A DNA stretch of 64,000 nt. Origin: Rhypophila decipiens. Its lineage: Eukaryota > Ascomycota > Sordariomycetes > Sordariales > Naviculisporaceae. Position 1 is the stretch's first letter. Each line of letters starts with the position of its first letter. Under the pieces are notes generated by a model, which saw only the letters and a program-made list of their open reading frames with translations, did not search any database and had not been told where the DNA came from. The position numbers and the translations under genes were made by a program. The stretch is from positions 1 to 64,000 of the forward strand of contig MU858195.1 in assembly GCA_033297075.1 (NCBI GenBank), given 5' to 3'. Shown in pieces: positions 10,104-20,927 of the stretch.

Positions 10104-12358
10104 TTATGATTCCGACAATATAGCACCACGTCTAAATCGAATCCTATTCCCATTGTCCGCATTGTCCAGCAGGCCGACAAGAGCTCCGTCATAGCCCACG
10201 CTTTTCTTCTCGGCCTCAACGTCCTTATCAGTCATTGTGCTTCCGTTCAGCATCAACTTGTCAACGTTTTCACCGGTTACTTGTGAGACTGCCTGCCAGG
10301 CGTTCCCCAGATAGGAGTAGCGTGTACCTTTAACGAAGATCACCGTGATGCACACCATGAGCATTATTTCAACGGCCAGGGCCCCCATGATGAGCAAGAA
10401 GAAAGCCTCTGAACTGGCGCCAAGACGGTTACAGTTGTCCAGTATGTCCCGTTCGCGAATTCGCTGAATTTGTATGCCTCGGCGTAGTACTTTTGTGCCC
10501 AGAGAAAGGTGAGCAAAGCCTGTATTCCAAGACCTGGATGCCATGTTTCCCGAATGATCTCGTTGACAATGACGGCATACACAGGGTGAATAAACCCACT
10601 CTCCCCACATGTGAAGCACAGACTTCGCTCGGGCTGGAATTTGTCCTCGGCGTTGTAGAACATTTCTAATACTAGCGCGCTGCCTGCTTCAACCACGGGT
10701 CCTTGGCCAGTATAGGTTGAGTTGGGCGCAAAGGAAATCCAAGATTTCGGAGGGTCGGTCAAGGTGAAGATATTTTGGCTAGTCAACGGCAGGTTCCCTG
10801 GCACTGCATCAAGTTGCTCCCGGATTGACCTGGTATCGTACCAGCCCCCCATCGCAGTGGAAAGATAAGAATTCGGGAACGGGTCGGGCTTCCACGCCGC
10901 TTTCGGTTCAGTCGGACGGCCAGATGGTCGAACAGCGTCAACACCTCTGTGTTGACCGGCTCCGGCTGTGTAGCATAGGGAAAGGGACAGTGCGAAGGTA
11001 TCGAATGGACTTTCGGCGCGGAAGTGTAGCCATTCTCCATCGGTGCCTGTGTAAGTAACCTTGTGTTTCGTGGGGTGTGGCAACTCTTGCTCGCTTGTGA
11101 TTGAAGGCATGTTGACCACTAGGTATTTCTCTCCGCCCGTAGCAGCACTAACCGTCTCATACCAGGGGCTTAAAGGAGTGCCCTGCATGGTTGATATCAG
11201 TCCCCCATCGCCGTCCAACAAACACAGTCCCATCATCCATTCGACATCGGGATCCTCCATCTTCCATTGGGTCAAGAAAATCCCACCACAGTGAAAGCTC
11301 CCTCCCGTTGTCCCATTGAACTGAGGAACAACAATATCCGTGTCGCGTATCCTGTCAGATTATGGGTCATATTGACCGTCCCAGCCTCGAATTCCTCGTA
11401 CCCGAATGTCACGTCCAGGTGCGTCAGATTCTCCGACAGTCGTACGCAGACTACACGATGGTCATACAAGGTCGCCATGCCGGAGTACCGATCAACCTTC
11501 TCCCGTTGTAACCGGTCATCGAAGGGAATAAATCCTCTTATCGTAGTACCGGTATCAAACAAGCCCTCAGCAAAACTTGATGGAGGTTCCGTATATTCCA
11601 CGAAGGTTGAAAAAATGGGATCTCGTGCAAGGAAGCCTCTCCGTTGCATTAGTTGACCTGCGAACTGGTGTGTATAACCGATCATACGCTCTGGCTGCTG
11701 CATACTAATATTTCGAAAACTCATATCAGAGAGCAGCGCGGTAGACGTGAGCTGAAGTCCGCTGAGGGTAACAAACAGGAGAACCGTCGCGAACCCGAGT
11801 ACCACCCTTTTGCTCGGGGCCTTTCCCCAGAAGAGGAATCGCAAGAACGCAAGGTCAAAAAACACCGCCGTTCTTGAACCTCAAGACGGATATAGCGGCC
11901 ACACTGGCGAGGGGCGTCTCGAACTCTTCCAGCACCAGCGAGGACAGCATCGACACGCATTGCACCGACTGTGCGCTGGTCACGATCCGTATGACTAGCG
12001 ACGTTATGGCAACGTAACGGGTTGCCCAGTTGTGAGCCACGATCGTTCGCCATATCTGGTTAGCCTCGTTGCTGAACCAGAGGAAGGCGAGCAGGATCCC
12101 ACATCCGACATTGGCGAGAGTGCCTGCAAACAGGACAAAGGTATGGTAGGCCCCGAGCTTCCGCAAGGTTTGTTCTCGTGGGACTTTGTCTCCTTGCTCG
12201 GGCGCGTAGTTTCCGACTTCATGGTGCTGTTGTTGTGGTGTCGCCAGATCGCTGAAGCGCCACTGCTCCCGCCCAGGAGAGCTAGCCTCGAAAACAGGGA
12301 AGGAATAAAACGGCGACTGGCAGGAACGTGAGGTCGATGATCGTGGAGCTCGATGCAT
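10104..12358 (-). pseudogene. Fungal multi-pass membrane protein, two frameshifts
   Basis: Joined frames encode a protein with N-terminal membrane segments (FVLFAGTLANVGCGILLAFL, then TRYVAITSLVIRIV), a conserved block around LVLEEFETPLASVAAISVLR, further hydrophobic segments, a long N-glycosylation-rich extracellular part (10700-11700) and C-terminal membrane segments followed by TRYSYLGNAWQAVSQ. I remember this architecture from unnamed ascomycete membrane proteins. A clear 50-nt intron lies at 11352-11401 (GTACGA...CTGACAG) and restores the frame there. Two other shifts have no plausible intron: a T6 run (plus-strand A-run 11857-11862, one base too many) and about 10406 (one base missing in a short G run). 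Each fits a one-base indel, real or a sequence error. Confidence 0.6.
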
Positions 12359-13053
12359 CGCCTTATTCAGAGGAGGATATGTGTCGGGATATTAGACCTC
12401 TTGTTGCATTTGTCGCTCGCAGAAGGGATAACCAGCACCACGGAAAAAAGGCACCTGCAACCCGTCGGAAAACAATGCTTCAGCCGCTGCTACCATAGCG
12501 CCACGTGACAGACCGAGATGAACAAGAGCAATCATACGTACACAACATTCCCCGCATGGCAGTTGGCTGGTGGCTCACCGACTCAATGGGAACGGCATCT
12601 AATGCTCTGATGTTTAAGCAGCCGATGACATGTTCTCGATGCAGAAAATTTCAAGGTGTCAAGGATTATGAGGGGGAGTTGGGAAGTTGGGCCTGATCGT
12701 GTCAGGCTGAGATGGAGACCTGCGTCAATGGCAGATTTAGGTCATGGAGTCCTACCAATTGAACACTGTTATATGAAGCAATTTATGAATGCGCAACTTG
12801 AGTGACCAGCAAGACCCTTCGGACTAACGTGGCAGTGACGCGATGGATGAATGCGTTCATGAACGTGACCATAAAGGTGTTCTAGAACAAGTGTATGAAA
12901 TTGCCACAGTATACCGTAATGAAAGTTCAGTATATGTCTTGTAAAAGGGAACTATATATATCTAAGTCTAGGTTTATAAGTATAGTAAGCTTCTTTCCAA
13001 GGCCTATGTTTATCTCTCTTTATATATAACGTTATATAATGTTTAGTATAACG
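12359..13053. other. Intergenic, A+T-rich end
   Basis: No supported gene. Bases 12890-13053 are strongly A+T-rich with repeated TAACGTTA-like words (for example an inverted pair near 13026-13056), compatible with an old mutated repeat. Confidence 0.5.
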
Positions 13054-15495
13054 TTAACCTGTTGAACTCGCTGAAGGCCGGAACACCGCCTGTTTAACCT
13101 TGTGTGGGTCAACCACAAGCTCGACGCCAGGACGGGGGCTTCCCGAGGCGATCTTGGTCTCAGGGTCGACCAAGATGGGAAGAAGCTTCCCTTGGGCCTC
13201 GCTGCGATCGAATATCACCTCCTTGCTATTGTTGACGCCGACTTAGACGTCGAGGAGTCTATCTCACTCCTGGCTACAGTCGGCAGGTTAAAATCTCGAC
13301 TCTGAGTAGGAGCAGCCGCAGAAGGCTGATCACGTTCGAGATGCAGAGCTCGCGTCGCAATCATTTGCGCGAATTCAGTCGTCGGTCGCGGCATGGACGA
13401 GGCTGTCTGGTGTGCAGAGCTTCGGGGCACCGGGACAACCGAGGCATTGTTAGGCGGCATCACATAAACTCCGCCTCTCGAACTCTCTGTGTACGGTCGC
13501 GCCATATCGACCGGGCGTGGGGGAACTATAGCTGGGGGGATGGCCTATGCAAATGGTTGCTTGAGCATTTGTTCAGGGCCGCCCTGCTCCGCCTGGGCCT
13601 CCCCTCTGTTTGAAACGCTGGTCCTTTGGCTTTCTGTGTTGGCCATTTCGACGTCGTTGTCAGAATCCAAGCTCTTGTTGATGGACGCTTGGTACGAGTC
13701 TTTATCCGAAACCGGGCTCGCATCTGCCATGTCAGCTTTTTCGACTGGCGGAATCGTCGTGCTACCGCGCTTCTGGACATCGGCATTTACTCGGGCCTTG
13801 TCAATCAAGGCCGACTGTGACGGGAGAGTTGTGGGTGGCAGAGGTGCAGCCGGTGCAGCCGGTGGACGCGCCGTTACCATCGTTGCGTGCTGGAATTGGT
13901 GCTGATTCCGGCCAACTACGAAAATTCAGCCAAATTATTCCACAAATAGAAGACACGAGATGGAGCAACTCACAGAATCTCATATCCTTGTCCGCAAGCT
14001 TCTCCCTCATATCCTCGACACTCCGAAAGCCTCGGTTTTCAGCGTAGGACCGGACTGCTTCCTTAAAGAACGGGATCTCCCGCCAAAGGGGGTCGTCGAA
14101 ATTGAAAGCGGACAGATCCTTGGCAGACAGCCAGCCAACAGAGCTGGGGCGCTGGTCAGCTTCACAATACACGGACTGAATGAGGTGGGTTCAAACTTAC
14201 TGGCGTCCATCAATATACAGAACTGGAAACTCGCGCTTGGTGGCGTGCGGCCCGCCATCCTCGTATCCTAGAGCCCAATCCCAAACGTTTCTTGCCCTGT
14301 CATATACGTAACATTTAGGCACACGTGACGGATCTAGTAATCCGGTGCCCTCCAGTGTCCCTTGCACTCCCGCAACCCTGAGATCCCCAAAAGGAAGCAT
14401 TGCCACGGCATAATTACGCTTCTCATTGGGCCAGTAACCGAGGTAAAGTTCACCAGGGACCGGGTGCGTGATCCCAACGAACAACTTCTGGCTCGCTTCC
14501 CGTGTGCTGCCGCGGTGAGCGAGATTCGGCGTTGGGGTCGCTTTGGGTGGTGTCGCGGTTGGCGAAGCGTCACCAGGCAGGTTGAGGTTCTTTCTCTCCG
14601 CCTTGGTCAGTCGGTTCAGATTGAATGGCTTGTAACCATTTTGAAACGCATCGGACACCATCTGGTTGTTCTGCTGCATCTTGTTCTCATCACAATCGAA
14701 TATGTTGTAGCCGAGAAGCTCAACGGCCTGCGCACGCTCTTTGGACAAGTTCCCGTGCTGTGTGCTGTGGAGGTGTTTGGCAGCACCAACCAGAGGGTTG
14801 AGATTGAAGTGCACGCCATGCTCCTCGCACTTCAAGATGTAATACTTGCAGCTATTTGTCGGGTACTCGACGATGATGTGCTTGTACTGCGGTTGGCCGT
14901 TCTGGTAAACATGATCGAAAGATATACTCTTCTGGGCAGGTGGGGGACCAGGTAGCTCCGTTCTTACGCCATCGTTGGCCTTGCTCTCTTGAACTTTGGG
15001 TCGCTTTTCGGCCGCCTGAGAAGGAACAGGGTGTCCTTCTGCTTTCCGCTTGAACTGCTCATTATCAGCTCGAGCTTGATGCTGCTCCCCCAGAGGGAGG
15101 ATTCTCGGCAAGCTAAAAGAACCCTGTGGCGACGCCCGAGCAACCTCCGGCCTGTGTTCTGGCGGGACTCTTGCCCGCTCAGGAAGAGCTGTCCTCTGCT
15201 TGGCCATTGGTGGCTGTTGCTCTGGCAGCTGGGCCGGAGCTTGGGCTGGATAGGCAACATGCTGGGCTTCCAAAGGTCGGTTTTGTTTCATAGTGTGATG
15301 CAGATAAACGCCATTTGGGGGCGCTCTCTGTGGAGCAGCTGGTGCTGGCTGGCTGGGGACGACTGGAGGCCTTGGGAGCAGCGGAAGGGGGGCTCCGCCA
15401 TACTGATGGAGCGGTTGAAATTGCACCACATGAATAGGGTGCTCTCGTTGAGGTCCCATGGCTCTCATGTCGACCGGTCTCACCTGTGGATGCAT
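13054..15495 (-). pseudogene. Zinc-finger-like fungal protein, reading frame disturbed
   Basis: The 5' exon (15495-14197) has a Pro/Gln-rich N-terminus, then a conserved block: YYILKCEEHGVHF, NPLVGAAKHLHSTQHG, NGYKPFNLNRLTKAER and WDWALGYEDGG. The next exon carries SSVGWLSAKDLSAFNFDDPLW. The Cys/His pattern suggests a zinc-binding module known from unnamed ascomycete proteins. A GTGAGT...CGTAG intron at about 13915-13971 links to a Pro/Ala/Ser-rich tail. Problems: the first intron (GTAAGT at the end of the 5' exon) cannot be spliced in phase with any nearby AG; an in-frame TAG lies at 13545-13547 although the frame continues well to 13215; and a further shift is needed near 13250 to reach the coding-like end (EVIFDRSEAQGKLLPILVD) that stops at 13054. 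The gene is decayed or wrongly sequenced. Confidence 0.5.
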
Positions 15496-15655
15496 CTGTG
15501 GTGGGTGCGCCTGTGGTCGAGTCGGAGGCGAAATTGGCTGCGTAATGGCTTATGGGAATCTTGGGTTTTTGTGCCTGCGATGAACTCTTTCTTTTATTCC
15601 TATCTTTCTAGTTGTTATTAGGTTCTTATTTTCTTAGTCTCTTTATTCCTTTTTG

Positions 15656-16063
15656 CTATAGGGCTTCCCTTTCTTCCATATCTTTATGGTTAAGGTGGGA
15701 CTCTTTTGGGCTTTCTTCTCCATGTTCGCTGCGATGAGTTAACCTTTTTATGATCTCTATAGGGTTTTTTAGCTTCTTGTTTGGGGTTTTATCTTTGACG
15801 GGTTTGTTTTTTGTTTTCCCTTTTATATCTTGGTTGTTATTCTGACTTCCTTTTTGGACTTCCTCTTCTTTATCTTGGCCGACTCTAGTTCGCTCCTTAT
15901 CATTAGGTAGCCTTTTCTTTTTGGACATTTTCCTTCTTTTATTTTGGCCAACTATTGTTCGCTCATTATCACCAGCTAGCCTCTTTTTTGGACGAGCCTG
16001 CCTCGTCATGTTTCTTGGCCTACTATAGTTCACTCCTTTCCAGATAGCCATAGATGAATACAT
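15656..16063 (-). CDS. Lys/Arg-rich open frame over a tandem repeat
   Basis: The 135-residue frame is very rich in K, R, N and E and contains two related units (KKRLAGDNERTIVGQNK and KKKRLPNDKERTRVGQDK). The units simply reflect the 70-bp DNA repeat below it. No domain is recognised. It may be a chance frame in T-rich DNA. Confidence 0.15.
   Translation of the reverse strand: MYSSMAIWKGVNYSRPRNMTRQARPKKRLAGDNERTIVGQNKRRKMSKKKRLPNDKERTRVGQDKEEEVQKGSQNNNQDIKGKTKNKPVKDKTPNKKLKNPIEIIKRLTHRSEHGEESPKESHLNHKDMEEREAL
15872..16050. repeat. Imperfect 70-bp tandem repeat, about 2.6 copies
   Basis: The word TTGGCC(N)ACTNTNGTTC recurs at about 15875, 15944 and 16015, and TAGCCTNTTTTTTGGAC follows it in the first two copies. 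The period is 70 bp. The surrounding 15590-16060 is T-rich on the plus strand, and nothing identifies the repeat as part of a known element. Confidence 0.6.
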
Positions 16064-16309
16064 CTAGCCACTACTTTAAAGATGATCCCTTTCCACGACT
16101 TGACGTGATGTAGACAGTGCAACGGCAACTCAGCAGGCAACGGCTTGCTGAAAATGGTGGCTTGCTTTTCTCTTCGTGCTACATACACATCATAGTTGAA
16201 AAGCATGTCGCTGAAACAGCAGTAGTTAACCACTATCTAACAACTTGAGACATGTCCAAGCAAAAGGTGCACTTGGGATCTCCAACTGCAGGAGCCCGAC
16301 ATATCATGA

Positions 16310-17650
16310 TCAGGCGCCGACAGCAGAAATCCTCAACGCGGCTGTGTCGTGACTCTTGACATCAATCGAAACGACTCCTTTGACCCCCCCAGCAACCGTC
16401 CCAATGTCCTTACCAGACCACATATCATGAACAACAAGAGACCCGCCACCAGCTGCCAAGTCTTTCAGCTCCTGCGCCTCATCGACCCTAACCTCCATTT
16501 TCCTCGTGTCCCCATACGTATTGACCATAAACAAATGCACCCCCTTGACCGACCTCCCGACCCAGTAACTAGCCGGGTGCACACGATCCGCTTTCCCATC
16601 CCACTTGATCGGCCTAGCCGACGCACCATACACATTATCCTGGTTAAACGCAATCAACTCTCTGTTCTTCAAAATATCCAGAATCTCCTGTTTCATCGGC
16701 GCCTTGGCATCAGCCAGCCTCGCCCCGATAATCAACGGACTGCGCAGCGCGCACCACAGCGCAAAGTGGCTTCGATTCTCCTCGATCGTCAAGTTCCCAT
16801 TGCCCACCTCGAGCATATCCCAATCACTCCGTCCCCAAAACCCCGTATAATTCCACACTTTGGCAGCCTGATCAAGAATGGGCATAAGTCCCCAGTTCCA
16901 CCCCGGCGCGTCTGATCCGTCCCAGGTAGGCCGGATATCCCCCCACCCGCGCCAGCTATGGCCTGTATTGTTTCCCCAGCGCTCGACGTGGGCGTGGCCC
17001 CATGCGCAGAGACTATACTGCAAGGTTCGATTCTGGCGCAAGAGAGCCTCGCGCATGGTATTGTAGCGTTTTGCCGTGTTGGAGGTGGCATAGTCGTAGT
17101 TTGCCGGGGCAGGGTGGGCACCGGGGTAGTGAGGCATGTACTCGTACTGGTCCGCCCACGAGCTGGGGACGTCGCAGTTGTCGTACTTGAGGTAGTCGAT
17201 TCCCCATTTGCTAAAAGTGCTCGCGTCGATGTCTTCGTAGCCTAGCGAGCCGGCGTACCCGCCGCATGTGTTGGTCCCTGCGTCGCTGTAGATCCCGACT
17301 TTTAGGCCGAGGGAGTGGAGCTTGCTCGCGACGTAGCTGATTCCGCGGGGGAATTTGGTTGCGTCGGGGATGATTTCTTTGGTCTTTGGGTCGCGGCGTT
17401 TGGACTTGTCGGACCAGCAGTCGTCTATGTTGACGTACTCGTATCCTGCGTCTTTGAGGCCGAGGTCGATGATGCGCTGGCCTATTTTGAGAAAGATGTC
17501 CTCGTTGATGTTGCATGCGTACTCGTTCCACGAGTTCCAGCCCATTGCGGGGAGACGGCCTGTGGTCCCATCTTTGCTGACCAGGGCAGCCGCTGGGTTG
17601 GAGAGGGCTGCGTAGAGCAAAAGACTGGCGAGGAGGCGGCAGCGTGTCAT
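16310..17650 (-). CDS. Secreted alpha-galactosidase, GH27
   Basis: The 446-residue intact single-exon gene begins with a signal peptide (residues 1-22, LLASLLLYAALSNPAAA). The GH27 catalytic barrel follows: PAMGWNSWNEYACNINED (about 35-52), YVNIDDCW (72-79), VGIYSDAGTNTCGGYAGSLG, YLKYDNC with the nucleophile D157, and WGRSDWDMLEVGN with the acid/base D278. A C-terminal beta domain completes the usual length. The enzyme removes terminal alpha-1,6-galactose from raffinose-type sugars and galactomannans outside the cell. About six N-x-S/T sites are visible. Motifs around the active site are conserved, so it should be active. It is the clearest metabolic gene here; its neighbours are unrelated. 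Confidence 0.95.
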   Translation of the reverse strand: MTRCRLLASLLLYAALSNPAAALVSKDGTTGRLPAMGWNSWNEYACNINEDIFLKIGQRIIDLGLKDAGYEYVNIDDCWSDKSKRRDPKTKEIIPDATKFPRGISYVASKLHSLGLKVGIYSDAGTNTCGGYAGSLGYEDIDASTFSKWGIDYLKYDNCDVPSSWADQYEYMPHYPGAHPAPANYDYATSNTAKRYNTMREALLRQNRTLQYSLCAWGHAHVERWGNNTGHSWRGWGDIRPTWDGSDAPGWNWGLMPILDQAAKVWNYTGFWGRSDWDMLEVGNGNLTIEENRSHFALWCALRSPLIIGARLADAKAPMKQEILDILKNRELIAFNQDNVYGASARPIKWDGKADRVHPASYWVGRSVKGVHLFMVNTYGDTRKMEVRVDEAQELKDLAAGGGSLVVHDMWSGKDIGTVAGGVKGVVSIDVKSHDTAALRISAVGA

Positions 17651-18466
17651 TTTTATTGTCGTAAGGCCGATCGGAGGTCAGAAGATGGGCACTTGTAAGT
17701 TTATGACATTTGCGCGCAGTCAGCATGGAGACATGATGGATTTAAATACCTAGGATCATGTTGGCAGTGAGCGATGGGCGGTGTCCAACCGCCCGGCGCG
17801 ATTTTCCCGGTCCGCGCCGAGATGGAGCCGTTCGGTTTTGATTAGAGGAAAAAAGGACGTTGGGCCGCCGGAGGGGATTGTTTAGGTGGGACGGACGGAT
17901 TTCAGTAAAAGGATCCATTAGCCGCACCAATACGGAGAAATTGGCCCGGTTCCTGGTACCGGAGTGAGGTACTCTTCCGGGCCAATGATTCATGCTGGAC
18001 CCGGGGAAGTACTAGCGTCAGCCGATCGGCTAAACCCAGCGAGAGTTATTTCACTACGGTCTCCCATCCGTGATCCACGACAGCACATCGATTGTTTGTG
18101 GAGTATTAGGTGCATAGGGCCATGATATTGCGAGTGCACACAACAAAGTCCATTTTGCATCACTCACTCGGCCCATCGTGACAGATATTTAACCACCTTC
18201 TACAATAAATTATGTCATTTGCTATTTATTTAAAGACTGGTTGCCGGCCCTCAGTGTACCTCGCGGTCTGGCCCAACTGACAAGGCGTCCAACAATCCTC
18301 TTGTGCCAAACATGACACTTGACGTCTACCACCCTCTTCAAGAACATTCTCTTTTGTGACTGGCTTAAGCTTTTCCGAACCAAGATCCCCAATCGGTTAA
18401 GCTAATCGTCCCAGATCGAACGACGGTGATGGAATGCACCACATCATGCTCGCGGTGGGCATTTGT
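17651..18466. other. Intergenic region upstream of GH27
   Basis: This holds the promoter side of the alpha-galactosidase gene and the 3' side of the ankyrin gene. No supported frame and no clear repeat. Confidence 0.5.
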
Positions 18467-20149
18467 TCACTGTGAAGTCTTGGTAGGCTTCGTCTTGAGG
18501 CTCCGTAGACATTCAATTGCCTCGTCGTCAAAGGGACCCTTTTTCTGCTCGTTTTCCTTTATGATGAAATCCAAGCAGTCGATGCCGGACATTGGCTCCC
18601 CATCAACCAAGGGACATTTCTGGCTAAGGTCGACCCGGGCTCCATCCACTGGACTACGACTGAGCAACTTGGCTACCACAGCGAAATTTGTCGCCTCTCG
18701 GGGCAAGAGTTTGAATCCTGAGTTAGAAGGATTGAGAACGCAGCGGTTTCTCACAAGGAAAACGAGGAGGTCCACAATCGGCGTTTCACCTCGGCCGTTT
18801 GTTCTGCTGGGGTCATCACCGGCTTTAAGGAGGCAGTAAATAATCCATACAAAGGATGCTGGAACGACATCTATTGTTCTCTTTCGGTCGAATCGGAGCC
18901 GTCCGATAGCGCAGTGCAGATATTGAAGTTTCTTTGCATCCTCGTTGCCAGTGATAGGTTGCCTCGCCAACATGGACTCGAAGGGGTTTCCCTGAAGCTA
19001 CGATTCCGACGGCCCATGTGCCGTCCACCCATGAGCAATCGGGAGTTCTATTAGTTTATCGATCGCGAAGTGTATTGAGGTCCGAAGTCTTTCGCCGCGA
19101 TACAACTGTGTTTTGCTGGTCAGGGACTTGTGGAAGTTGTAGATATCCGCAGTAGTGTTATATCTGAGAAGGAATGGCACGGTAGACTCCCAGGCTTTCT
19201 CGTTGCCGTTGCATGCGTGATAAAACACACCTCTGCCCATACCGTCTTCGACGTGGGCCAAGTCGATACCGGGGTGCTGACGGGTGGATGGATTTTTCTC
19301 TCTCTCAAACATGATACGAAGAAGATCAGCACGGCCAAGGCTGGCCGCCAGGAACAGCGGTGATCCGGGACCATAATCGCCGGGCTGCCAGTGCTCATAC
19401 ACAGGTGTCAATATGTCGGCACCTTTTTGAATGAGAAACTCGGCTGCCTTCCACTGCTGATAGCACATGGCAACATGAAGGGGTGCCGCCGTGTAGCTTC
19501 CATCCCCGGCCTCGTTGACGTTCCAGTACCTCGGGTCTTCATCACAAGCCTCACAAGTCTCGCAGGAGCAGCAACCCCGGGCGTACGGTCCCGAGCAATC
19601 GCAATAGAATTCGGAAGGCACGTTGAGCATGGAAATCCTCTCGTCGAGTAATCTTTCAATCATATCAACATGGCCATTGGCAGCAGCAATGTGGATACTG
19701 CCAAATGTCATGCATCTGCTGCTGTGCCGATCTCCTGGGCGCCCCCGACCCCATAAGCGGCCGCGTTCCCAGTTAAGAGACGGGCGGTGGAAGTGAGATT
19801 TAAAAACGCTGTCCACGCTGGAGCCCGCACCGAGTGCTTTGGCCAGTGTCCCCATTTCACCTTTCCAAGCTGCGTAAATGACCGGGAAAGCGTTCAGTCT
19901 TTCGTCATGACAGATTCTCCGGTAGAGGACCTCATTGCAGACTGTGTACAGTTTGCGGTTTGTCAAAGCCACATGGGCGAGATCAGGGATGCTGAGTTCG
20001 TTGCGTTTGGCGATGAGAAGAAGGAGCTCAGCAGCCAGGCCGTCCAAGGTCGCAGCGGCCATTCTGCTCGTTCGTTGCAACTCGCGGGTCTGGGAGACAG
20101 GTTGACCCTTGGAAGAGATGGGATGAAGAAGGTGAATGTGGGAGATCAC
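18467..20149 (-). pseudogene. F-box-like/ankyrin-repeat protein, split by in-frame TAG
   Basis: One frame spans both parts. The likely start is the ATG at 20062 (MAAATLDGLAAELLLLIAKR), followed by an F-box-like helix set (SIPDLAHVALTNRKLYTV). Ankyrin units include GSIHIAAANGHVDMIERLLD, APLHVAMCYQQWKAAEFLIQ, SPLFLAASLGRADLLRIMF and, after the stop, VWIIYCLLKAGDDPSRTNGR. A Cys-rich insert CDCSGPYARGCCSCETCEAC sits between the first two. TAG at 18998-19000 interrupts the frame, and the next codons (LQGNPFESMLARQ) continue the ankyrin pattern without a shift to 18467. If read through, the product is about 530 residues and would act in protein-protein contacts, possibly as an SCF adaptor. A CAG to TAG change is one simple explanation. 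Confidence 0.65.
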
Positions 20150-20927
20150 AGGAAGGAGGAAGGAGCGATCTCACAGCTTCAAGCTGTCCCGGGCCTCGGC
20201 TATGGTAAGGACCGGAAAGCTTATTTTCGAGCGCCACAAAACCGTGTTGCACATTGGTCATTGCCAACCAGATGTCGGATGACTGCTTCGCAATGAAAGG
20301 TCGCCCACATGGCGCAAGTCAAACCCGACATGACGACATGAAGAGCACCGGGATCCTCATCAGCTGGATGGGACTCATGTGGGTTGTAAAATGCAAACAA
20401 GGATTGTGGTTCCGGGTCGGCCTTCTCTTGGGTGTTTTAGACTTTTATTAGCTGCACGGACCTGATTCCTCTGAATGATGAGCGTTTTTCCAACAGATTG
20501 CCCTACTCATCCATGAGCTACATTTATCTTGGATACATGGCTAATCCGACAAGCAGGACCTGACATATTTCAGGTACTCGGAGGTCTAACTATTCGCGTA
20601 ATTTTCGGAGGAGTTAGACTTGAATTACGGCTCTTTATCCGTACGTATCTATCGTATGGTTGGAATGAGATCTGGACTAGGCCCCTTTGGGCAATACGTA
20701 CCGATCTCGGTCCTCCTTCTCTACCCCACTTTAACAGTGGGCCCAGTGCGCAATCTAATCTTATCGTCCAACATATTTCTCCGCCATTTCTGATCTACCA
20801 AACACCGTGACCCACAACCACCCCTTCTTTCGAGAGTGCTTGCAAGGCACGTCTGCCGGGCCTTGGTCGATCCACAGAACCGCCGCGCTATCCCATCATC
20901 TCCTGCCCTGCCATCGTTATCGTAAAC
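20150..20927. other. Intergenic region, divergent promoters
   Basis: This lies between the minus-strand ankyrin gene and the plus-strand F-box gene. No supported frame. Confidence 0.5.

Noticed and set aside
11352..11401. A third frameshift in the 10104-12358 membrane gene
   Set aside because: The change of frame is explained by a regular 50-nt intron with GTACGA donor and CTGACAG acceptor.
16349..17726. Long frames on both strands over the GH27 gene
   Set aside because: They are shadows of a gene with all catalytic motifs in place on the minus strand.
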